The position numbers and the translations under genes were made by a program. A stretch of 64,000 bases of DNA from the NCBI GenBank assembly GCA_000507305.1, contig DF241817.1, positions 1 through 64,000 of the forward strand, in the 5' to 3' direction. This document shows, piece by piece, positions 22,078 through 34,000 of the stretch. Position 1 is the stretch's first letter. Each line of letters begins with the position of its first letter. The notes beneath the pieces were generated by a model. The model had not been told where the DNA came from and made no database searches. It worked only from the letters and a program-made list of their open reading frames with translations. The stretch comes from Breviolum minutum Mf 1.05b.01. Taxonomy: Eukaryota; Sar; Dinophyceae; Suessiales; Symbiodiniaceae.

Positions 22078-25000
22078 CTGGGAAAATCTGAAAGGAACGG
22101 ATACTACGGATGAAACCAAACCCCCCCTGAAAAATGGCTGAGCTTCTTGGAGAGTTCGCGAATTCGCGAAGCCTTCCGAAGTTTGGGAGGTGAAACTTGA
22201 GAGTCGTTGAAGTCTCGTTAAGATTTGGTACACGATGTAGCAAGTATAGTAACCCTGGAAGTCATGGTTAGCCACCATTTAAAAAAAAGGAAACATCACT
22301 TCAAACTCTTAAGGCCAAGCACCTCGTTTCACTTCAATATTCTTTGGGGAAAATTGAGGATCCCGGGGATTCTGTATAAGAAAATCTGTGGGATTTAGCA
22401 ACCATTTCGGGATATATATATATATATTTCAAATCTTTCAAATCTTGCCGACAGCAAATCGGGATTGCGATGGACATTCGAATCAGATTTCGAATCCCAA
22501 ATGTGCCAAATGGGACTGGAATAATCTGTCTACCCACATTTGTCCCATAAATCTAAGCAAAATGTAGGTAAATACTCCATATGTATGGAGCATTTTGGGT
22601 ATAAACAACAATAGCTGCTTCTCTAAAACATATGTCTAAAAGTCCTCTGAAATATGGGGGTTTCCTAAAATGGTGGTACCCCCAAAACACCGCAAAACGA
22701 TCATTTTAGCAGGAAAACCCATGGTTGTTGGGTACCACCATTTTCGGACTCCAAGAGTTGCTTTTTTCACCGATCCGTGATCCGATCTGAGCTGTTTAAC
22801 AACCATCCCCCAGCCTCGTTCACCCCGAAAAACTCAGATAGAAAAAAGCATCCATGTTAAAACAGTGAAGTAGTTTCACCTCCAAAACCTTTATCTAGCT
22901 GGTGGTTGAACCAACCCACTTGAAAAATATGCTCGTCAAATTGGATCATGAAACCCCAGGTGGGGTTGAAAATAACAAATATTTGAAACCAACACCTAGT
23001 TATTCTTTGTGGGTTCAACACACACAACTTCGAATGGTGAGTTTGCCTTTTTTCATTTTCTTGTCCCAAAAAAAACCGTCCATTATAGGATCAAAGACAT
23101 CCGGTAATATATTATACAGTTTATCCCTTAATATGTACATAGTTTATCTCTTAGTAGTATACACATAGCTTATCCCATTATTCACTATGGTTCTATACAT
23201 CGATAGGGAGATATTTTCGGATGTCCCCACCCATCTCTCCCCCATCTCACCAATCAAGTTCGAGGTACATCAGGACCATCTCCATCTAAGGGCCGAATAA
23301 AGCCGAAGCCCTGTGAAGGTGGAAGAGGGGTTGGATAAGTTGAGTGGTTGTTTGGATTGTTTACCCCATGTTTAAATACACCCTGGAAGATTAACATGGA
23401 ACCTACAAATCACCCATTTAGAAAGGAAAATGATCTTCCAAACCTCCATGATTATGTTCCATGTTAATCTTCCGGGGTGTAGGATTGTTTGCCCCCATGG
23501 TTTAAATAGGATTGTTTCCCCCATTCTCATTGAAACATTGCAAAGAGAAGTGTTCATCTGGCTCAGTGAAGATAGGAGAGGTCCGCATGACTCGGTTGCA
23601 ATAGAAAGATAACAGAAATCATGTTGATATTGATGATGTTGTGTCTGAGTGATAGGGTGATAGAAGAATTGAGAGTGAGAAGGTAATTAATGATACATGA
23701 TTCACTAGTCTAGTCATTGTTTCAATGATATCAATAAATATCAATACGTATCAAGAAATCTCTTGAATGTTGATGCGAACAAGCTTGCTTGACCTCAAAA
23801 TGAAAGGTCAGCAAAAAAAACCTCAGTAAACTCAGCGATTTCCAGCAAATTGAAGAAGATTCCTTTCAAATCTTGCTCCTGGAAAATATTACGTGCCCTT
23901 GCCACAATGGAGCGGCTTTTGCTGTGCAAACACCACAAGAGGTCCATTTACGATTTTATTTTCTCAAGCCATTTTGTGGCAACAAATTGAAAACATACCC
24001 AACATGTGAAAATCATATTAACGACATTTGCTGACTCAAAGTAACAAGAAAACCTAGGGTTTTCAGGGCACACATAAATCACATGATCAAAAGATATCAA
24101 AAGTTCAGCAAAAACCAAACGGTTGACCCCCCAAAAAACCAATGACCTTGGGGATACCCTCTCGAAAGCTAACATAGCTAGTAGGTGGTTTCAACCCCTT
24201 TGAACAAATATGCTCGTCAAAGTGGGTGAAAATCTTCCCCAATGCCCAAGGTTCCGGGCGAACATAAAAAATGCTTGAGTTGCCACCAACCAGATAGATA
24301 CCACGAATGATGGTTTTTTAAAAATCTATCTCCGGCTGCACAAATATGGCGTCATTTTTCATCTTTTGATGTGAGTTTTTTCGGGGGGGTTCAGTCAACC
24401 TCAGGTAGGGCGAAGTAGACTTCACCAAACAGTTGAGGAAGTCAACTCAACAAAACGACACGTTTGTTGCGCCCCAAAAAAACACCAACTCTAGCAATGG
24501 GGCTTTTTTTTAAACCTCACCTTAGTAGGGTGAAATTTCACCCCAGGAAAACCCAATTTACCATTGAAAACAGGGTTATAACTTATAACTCCATTGAAAT
24601 AACTGGACTCCGGTTAGCCCACCTTGCAGGAGGGCACTTCAGAAGGACAACTTTTTGCAATCGATATATTTCACGGATCTTCACGGGGTCATTTAAGGGT
24701 TTCAGTCTTTTTTTCGTAGAGATGCTTGGAAAGAACGGTTTCAAACAAAAATATTCCGGCATGCTGATGAATCCCATGAAATAAAATACATCACAATGCA
24801 ACAACTCCAAGAATTCCTACTTGTCAAGGCCCTTCTGTTTCAGATCTCGACGTCTTTCTATCCCATACCCAGTCGCCCCTCGTCCATTCCTACCGGTTTC
24901 ACCGCGAACCTTATCCTCATTCCACCGTAGCATCACACCAATCGGCATGGCTCCTGATATAAATCGATCCAGTTGGTATGTTGGTATGTGAAGACGATGT

Positions 25001-28000
25001 TTTCCTTGGGTCCAAACACTCTTAACATTCATTGGCCTGACACTTGCAACACCTTGCAACATTCCAGTTTTTTCCTGAATTTGCTCATAGGTAGGGATTT
25101 TAGTCACCACCGATGAAACCACCCAAAAAATACATCGGACCTCGGATCTCCCCAAATTTCGGTCGGTGAACACTTCCGGTCCAAAAGACATCATTGAAAC
25201 CACCCGCCTACTATAGGTATAGCATAATCAAAGCAAACATACCTGGAAATCATATAACCATATATAACCTATAACCCTAGATCTCCCGAACAAAAACCAG
25301 CAGGGTTTTGTAGTCACTGCCCAACGAGTCCTGTGGTTCTGGGGTTGATTCTGATAGGTGACCCCGGTCATTTCTCATATCGGTCAAATGTAGAGTCGAT
25401 TTGTCGATGACGAATCAAGTCATCAAGTCATTGATACAAGATCCCATGGTCGCATTTATGGGACTCGTTTACCTATATTTACCTCCCGTAAAAAATAGAC
25501 CAAAATGACCAAATGTGGGAAAATCTATCATAGATTGATGGTATGGGTAATACTACTTACTATTCCAACAACTATACCCACAACCATACTATCAAAATAG
25601 ATGGAAGTGGTCCCAGTATGGGACTGGTACAGCAAACCAGGTGGAAATTTTCACGACCAAAATCATTGCTTCTCAAAATATGTGGACAATCGTCAACCCT
25701 GCAAAATTTTGGGCACTAAAGTGATGCTAAAACATCAACATTCCCTAACTGCAAAGAATGAACACATCTTCACTTCGGGCGCTCATCTTCCAATTCCGCG
25801 TGGACTTGTATTTTACGAGGGCCAAGTTGACAAGATACGGTTTCCAAAAAACCATCCTTTACACAGCACCTTAAGGATAGGTGTCGGGTCATCCCCCAAG
25901 AATTGACCACATGTAGCTAGCTAGGAAGAAATCACAGGATTTTTTTAGTTGGTATTGCCAACATTTCATGCACCGCCCCAAAAAATTTAAAAAACAACTG
26001 ACCAGAGTGCATTTTTTTCTAAAAGTACTTGATTGAAACTGTTGGTTGAATCTAGGTGATCTAGGTGTTTGTTGAGCAAAACCAAGGTCAATTTGCCCCG
26101 GAGTTGTGACTCGAAACAAGCCAATCAAATCCTCATTTCCTCATCAATTTAGTAGGGAAAATGGGGGTGTCCAGAACGCTCATTTGCTCATTACTAAGCA
26201 CCAGCCAGAACACTTTTGACCCAAGGCATAATCATCTTAGTTGGAGGTCATCATCAACAAGTTGTTTTCTGTTTCGACTGCCCTGCCTTCCGCGGGGGGA
26301 AACTTCTTCCCGGTGAAGAGGACAAACACCCCGCGTGGCCCCGGTGGGTCTTTTTTCGCCCCCAAAAAAATGGCGCAGCGACTTTGGTTTGAACCATAAA
26401 GGTCCAAACAAAGCGAAAGTTGAAAAGAACTACAAGAAGTAGAAGTGCAGAATATAGTTGATTTCATCAATTGGAAAAACAACTCCAGATTTGTTTTTGT
26501 GGTTGAATGATTATTGATATAGATTCTTGTTCGGGGGTGCCGTGCATGAGGCTAATTTTTTTCGATGGAATATATTGTAGCAGTCTTCATGAACAACCAC
26601 AAACGCATGGGAAAACTGGCAGTTTGGGTCACAAGAACCGGTACAAACATTAAAAAATCTGGAAGCCCATGGTAGTTCACGATATTCTTCTCGAGATAAA
26701 AGAGAGTTTCAAACACTTAAACGTCCGATTCCGATTCCATGGCGATGAATCCCATATTTTGTTTCAAACCATACCATTCATGGGACTCTTGTTTAAAAGT
26801 TCCCTATAGATTTATTTCGTTGATCTTACATCATAACTTTGGAGGTATAAAAATACCATCCCTAAAACAAATATAACTTAACCCCTGAAAATAAAAGCCT
26901 TCCCAAAAGTAAACTATATAAATAGTCTTCAAAACCATCAATTTTTTCCAGAGGGCGCTATGCTAGTTTTTTGTTGCCATTCATGTAATTGGATGGGTTC
27001 CCTTGCCTCAACCCCAACCCAAAACCACCCACCCAGCCGCCTGACTTGAAGGTAAAAACTGGACCTCGGAAATTTCTGAACCATCGAGGTCACCCAGTAA
27101 TTTGATCGGATCAATGGGAGGGTTTGGTATATTTACCTACACATTTTACCTATAGAAATCAACCAATACACCATCCAATACCCATAGGCCCGTTTCGGGT
27201 GTAGTTTTTTGCAGTGTTGCCTTGTTTTAATTCATAGTGGGGTGGAAGTAGGGTTATTATTGTTTATAAAACTATTTTCATTCAATGGACATAGATCGGC
27301 AGGGACAAGGTTCAGCACCTGAGTGTTTCGATTCCGAAGAAGATTCAATTCGCAAGAAAAAGTATGAGCAAAATACACATAAATTCCTAGAGTTGGTGAT
27401 TTCAAGCCATTTGAAACATATTGCACCAAGTCAAAATGGCTTCATCTTCAGTATCCCGAAAACCGTCAAAATTTCCAACAAAAAATCATCTCAAAAACCC
27501 ACCACCTACACCTGGAAAACCAAGGCCAACCAGTTAAAAATGGATGGATCCTTGGTGATTTCCAACCAACCATTTTCCTACTAGTAAAGGTTTTCTTAAA
27601 TCATCCAATTGATAACCAACAACCATTTATATAAAAGGTTGGTTGGCCGCAGTAAAGTGGCGGTTTTTTGGGATTCTGACTATAAAAAAGCGGCGGATCC
27701 ACCGACCTCCCTCTCTGACGCCATCTTTTGGTCGACGTCAATTGCGGGTGGTGAAACGCTGCAGTTCCTCCGTTTTGGCCGCCAAGGCCCGACGAAGAAC
27801 CTGGACCTCAACATTCCAGGGTTTTGATGATGATGGGTCCCAGGGTGAAAAATGTGTTTTCAACAACTGTGATTTTATTGACGGAAATGATGCTGCTTAG
27901 GAAAAAATTAATTGGAGGGGAAAATGATAAGGTGATACTGGGAAGGGATGACGACATGACTTTTTGTTATATGACTTTATGCTGCTGCTTAGGAAAAATC

Positions 28001-31000
28001 GATGGGGATGAGGATAAGGTGACACTGTAAACCAGAGATGACTATTTGTGTAGGGACTTTTTGCACCAAAATGACTTCGGAGTTGGCCTTTCGAGAATGC
28101 AGTTGCTTACAAGTGGTGTGTGTGTGTGTGCCTTTTGAAAAAACACGTAGCAAACAAAACCGGAACCTCTTGGACTTTTTCAAGTTAACAATTTTGTTTG
28201 GTTGGCAAAGAGGTTTCATGTTTGAACTCTCTCCAAACATCAGGGTTTATTGATGAATATCTTCCTTAAACATCACCAAAAAAAAGGTGGACAGTGGACA
28301 CAAACACCAAAACCCATCATGTCAAGGCCTTCAAGGGCCATTGAAGGTGCTGTAATAGAACAACCGATAAACGGACAAATGAGCGGTGTTCAAAAGCCTT
28401 TTGATATTCCATTGTAGTAACTGATTATTGAAGAATCCTTACATTGGCTGATTATAATCCTCATATCACTGCCCCTTGGAAGTCAAGGTACGCCATTTAT
28501 ATTACTTCAAGAACCTGCATGGTTTTCAACCAAAAATTGGGGGGGAACAGTTTTCCGAAAAAAAATCCCAAAAACACTAAACTAAACTCACCATTTTTTT
28601 TTTGGAGGGTGAAAAAACAAACTTCCCCAATCCCCAACCCCCGGCGGTGAGTTGGAGCAGTTTCGAAACTCTGCTGCTGCTGCGACTTCCCCACCGGACC
28701 TCTTCCTCCGCCTCGCTGGCGCGGCGCAAATGGTTTTCCGCCAGCTCGGAGACTTCCGTCAGGCGCCGATGCATGTCCTCGGTGGGGGGCGAAGGGAGGA
28801 AGCACCCCCCGGCAAAACGGGTGGGATACTCACCCCACCCGGGTGGGACCCGGTTGATTCACAAGTCGTTGTTGTGAACTTCAAAAAACGGGTGGGCAAA
28901 ATTCATGGAGGTTTGATGTTTTCATATCTTTTGTTTTCAAGGTGGTGGTTGGCAACTGTAGCCTTTTTTAACCCCAACACGCAGGGTTGAACATTTCGTA
29001 TCCTCAAGTACATAAAACACGCGATCTTAGAAGAATTCACCATAGCGGTTGGGTCATAATATGGACTTGTTCAGATTCGGTTCAACCACTACACTCCCTG
29101 AAACTAACAGTTTGCCCTTGAAAATAGACTAAAACCCACAAATAACGTAGTTGTCCAATCATCCATTTTCAGGTACTATGTTTTAATCAGGGAGTGCGAA
29201 CAGTTCACCATTGTATTTCAATCCGATGCAAGTAAGAGTGGGAAATTTCTGTGTCTATTTCAGGAAAGCATGTATAGTCTGCCGGAATACCTCCGGAAAA
29301 TCGTCCTTGTCCTACCTACTGTTGATGGAAGAGATCCTGCTAACCAGTTGAGGTTGGTAGTTTATCCCAGTATTTGTTGCACCGGTTTTATACATCCCAG
29401 GTGGTGATCGCCGGACTTCTTCCCTCAACCTTCCGTCAACAGTATGTCTATATTCCAACATGATGAGCAATTTCCAAAGATTGTCTGCCAGTCTGGTGGC
29501 TTCACGTTTTTCAAGACTCGTTGAGGTGAAAAAACCACGTTTGGAAATGGCGATGTTCATCATGTAACATTCCATCGAAAATTGAAAGGGACCTTACCAA
29601 CGGACCCCTAAGTAAGTTGCTAGAGCTATTAGATACTCAGGTTTAGGGGTCTGTTCAGTGGGTCCTGTTGAAGATTTCTTGGAAACAAAGCAATCAACGT
29701 AAGTCTCATTTAAACAAATTGACGTTCGATTCTGTTGCGTTCTCTTTGAAACGGTAGCGATGTGAACTGCTAATACTTACTCATGGATCATCATATCTTA
29801 TCATTGATGTAAAACTGCATCCTCCAAAAAACCCTACCTCAATTTAGACTACAGTTAGACATATACTTAGTTACATAATATCAATTCTAAAAAACTCACA
29901 AATCCTCAAACCAAATTCTCCATATTGTTTTTTTTTTAAAAAAAACATCATTTCTTTCACCTTTCTTTTCCCTGTGTTTTTTTTTCTCCGTTCGAAACAA
30001 AGTCTCTTCCAACTGGAGATCTTTGCTCCTCAAGGCCTCGTCCAATTTCACGAAGCGGTCCGCCAAACCTTCGCTTGTTGATTCGTCGGGAGGGAGGGGG
30101 GGGGGATCTATAGGAAACCCCCATGGGATCCGTGGGAATGGTATATATACATATTTACCTAACATGGATGGTTGATTTTTATGGTAAATTTGTATGTTAA
30201 AATTGATGGTTGATCCCATCGGGCTATCTATATTATTGTATAGGGGGTAAAGTAAGTTAGTTCTAAACTTAGATCAAAGTCTAGGGGAAGCAAATGAAAA
30301 CCAATTTGTTTTTTTTGCGCCACTTACGAGTCATAGGATGATCTTCCAGGTAGGATTTTGCTACATGGATGGTTGATTTTTATGGTAAAATATCGGGTAA
30401 ATATACCATACATTGAGCATAGGAGTTTAGACAGTTTTTTGTTCAGCTTGGGATAATTCACTTGTAATGTGAAGCTATTCACACACCCAAATTTTTGTTG
30501 AAAAGGCGTCATGGGCATCTACCTACTGGTTTTTGTGGTATTGCCGGGCAACTTTTTGTCTTAACCATTCATCCTCACCGGTGTTTAACCATTTCACCAA
30601 CCACCGGCCCGTGACATTTTCATTGCTTCTTCAACTTTCTGGGAGTTTCTTGTTGTTGCCCATAGGATCCATGTATGGTCAGTTCCTTATATATTTGGAA
30701 CCAGGGGGTGAAGTGTTACCTAGAAAAAATTGGCATCTGGGAGCTTGGTTCCAAATATATAAGGAACTGGAAGATGAGGGATATAATTTCGTGTATACAT
30801 TCACCATACAAAAAATCAACCTGAAATTCAAAAAAAACCGATGGGGATCCCCGTAGCATGGCCTCACCCCCTCGTCCTCCCAAAAACGCCACACTTTTTT
30901 TTAGAAGAATGGCTCTGGTTCAGGCCAAAACTGACAACAATTAGAGGTATTATATGGGTGTTTCCAAAAATAGAGGTACCCCAAAATGGATGGTTTATAA

Positions 31001-34000
31001 TGGAAAACCCTATTTCAATGGGATGATTTGGGGAGAAAACCCACTATTTTCGGAAACACCCATATATAGAGACCTTTTTACAGGTGCTGGGGTCCAAACT
31101 CCCATTGGCTCCTTGTGGCATGGTCATCAACCCAATCGTAGGGTTTTTTATATCCTCATTACAGAGATTTCCGTCATTAAGGGTGGAATGACCATCCCCA
31201 ATTTATTGAGTTGATCGACCCTGGATATACACCCCCCCCAGGGAACGAGTCAAAAACTCCTTGCAAACTGGAAGTTGGGAAGCTCATCTTCCCAACCACC
31301 ACAAGGTCGTATCCAATGACAGATCCATGGGACTGGCATATTTACCTACATGAATGGATGATTTTAACTGGCAAATAGAGGTAAATATATTAGATATACA
31401 TTTCGAATGGATCCATCATGGGTATATTGAACTGAACTGTAAGGTCGAGAGACTTTTCTAGAAAAAATACCATTTTTGAGCTTTGGCGAAGATGGAGATA
31501 TTCCCATTGTTTTTCCAATTTATAGGGTGAATGTTTTTCTCCGCTTCCATCAACCCCCCCCTCAGCACAATTTGGTACAAGGTAAATACTGGGACAATTT
31601 GGGGATGATATTGTGGAAGCCATGAAAAAAATGAAGGACGTTTCATGACGGTAGAAATTTCTGAAAACCAACAAATTGATGCTTAATGCAGCCCTTTCTG
31701 GGGTATGAGTTTTTGTCACATTCGTCCAAACATCTTGATGGAAAAGAGTATTTGAAAGTATTGATTGTTTTCACATGGTTTCATGGAGCTGGTGAAGACG
31801 TCGTACTTGTGTAGTCAAAATCATCTATATAAACCAAAAAAAACAACCATATCCACAAGGAATATACAGTAATTGAAAAGTAGATGGCTAACCGTCCCTA
31901 TAGATTGGTTTATAAGGACCCTTTACTCATCTACCCAAATTGGTATCGGCTATCGCCATCTATTTTGGCCTTAAGGTACCGGGACATGCCTCCCAACACA
32001 CTTTCCTATGAGTCATTTACCTCCGACTCATCTTCCAGTACGGATATCACCAGTTGAGTTTGGGTTCATTTATCATGTAATATTACAAGGTTTTTATCAG
32101 ACATTCCGGGTGGTGCAGGATTTTTTCCAACAACATGTAAGATATATCTCCTCAAAAGGTTTTTCATCCTCATTCTTTTGCAACAACACAAACATGCAGT
32201 GATGCGTGTTTTGTACAAGGGTCATTGTATCACCAACCGAGACAACAATGCACTGCCATAAGGGAAATCCTTCAAAACTACCATAGATTGGCATCAAGTC
32301 TGATCCCCCAAAAATTATGGGCTTCTTCAATCTGGGCTGATTATAATCCTCATATCACTGGGCTGTGTTATCCCCCTGCAAGTCAACCGCCATTTATATT
32401 ATAAACAAAGAACAAGTGGATCCTCTCGTCACTCAAAATTACAGGGCAATTTATGAAATAAATTCCCAAAAAAGCACCCTGTATGTTTTATTCGGCCATT
32501 TTGGGGAAATTTTCCGGATTCCCAAACACTCACGACCAAAAATTGGGGGGGGTAACTCCCAATCCGGCGGGAGTTTGGTCGCTTACCCCACCGAGGAACG
32601 TTGCTGTACTAATTGTAACTCTTCCAAGAAAGGTCCGTTGCGAGTACGAGTGAGTTCTGATTGTAAGGATTCATGTGACTTCTCATCTCCAAAATGTAGA
32701 GCTTCATGTCGAAGTCTCCTGAAGTTTAAAACCAAGAATATGTGGCGATTCATTCATGGCAAGGTTGAATTTTTTTTGAAACACATCCAGCAGATTTTTG
32801 TTGGAACAAAAGGACTTTATAGCACTTCCTTTCAACCAAAGGCTTTTTAAACATACGCATCCAATAAGTGAAATTATTTCGCAGAATGGCGGTTGATTTC
32901 TATGCTATGAACTCAACAAAAAACGAACACCCAAAGCATTTAGACAACATGGCAACCACAGATACTTGACTGCTTTTCCTGTAATAGATTCAGGGAGGAT
33001 AGAAACAACATCGCAACATGACTTGGAAATGGATACACAAAGTTGGATTGATTCTCCATGTGGTGTCATTGTATGCTGGCTTTGTAAATTTCAACAACGA
33101 CCGACTTATACACAATGAAACGCTGGCAATGTTTTTTTCCCACAATTAGAAAAAAACATCAGCAACGATAATGGATATAGGTTGTCCACTAGCGCAATGG
33201 TGGTTTTCATATAAGGAAATATCGCAGGGTGGAGCCGAGAATGTGAGGGACAGGGACAAACAGGTGCTGTGAAAAACAGCCAGCATAAAATTTGCCAGGT
33301 TTTTGCGTTTGGCATTTTCAAGGGGTTTTGGGTTGGGATTCTGGGAAATGGTGGCGAAGAAAACCTTGGGTATTTCCGCGTTTTAGGACTCTTCCCACAA
33401 AATTCAAGTCACCCTTTTGAGTTTCATCCATGGATTCCATGCATAAGGCGTTTCACTAGCCCTTTACATGGCATGTCGCTATTTTGCGTTGACCCTTCAC
33501 ATTTTGTCTACCTCGAATTCATTGAAGTCCCTAATAGATCCTTTCCCTTTGCGGGTTGTTTCAGCCTAAACGAAGGTCTCACTGTCTTTGCCAATCAAAT
33601 TTCAATTGTCACCAAATGTTCGATGGTACCCAAAGGATACATGGTATATTTACCTACATTTCGTTGTTTTTTTTTGTAAATGTATAGGTCTAGGTAAATA
33701 TACCATCCTGCCATTGATCCGTCATGGGGTATAAAATGTCACATCTAAACGAATCGTTTCGTAGTAGTTGCATCTTCCCAAAAAAACGCGACTCAACCTG
33801 TAGTAAGCTGCCACACACAACATGCGTTTCGTGATTCACTTCCTAACTTGCAAATGCGACTGAAAACCATGGTTGGAAGACAAGCCTTTCCTTTTTCGGG
33901 GCAAATTGGCTTATGTTTTATGGACGTTTGCTGTTAGTTTTAGGGAGGGTATCCAAATGATGGATATCTTGGGTGATGTGGTTGTTTGGGTCCTGATTCT

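Noticed and set aside
27300-27361. Plus-strand exon with AG/GTATGA ends reading SAPECFDSEEDSIRKK
   Set aside because: Lies inside gene C on the opposite strand and links to no other plus-strand exon. Left unresolved because one gene C exon is missing nearby.
32580-32710. Plus-strand cysteine-rich peptide (CCTNCNSSKK, CDFSSPKCRASC), possibly secreted
   Set aside because: No signal peptide or clear splice sites. The minus strand gives a coiled-coil exon with near-consensus acceptor and donor that fits gene C.
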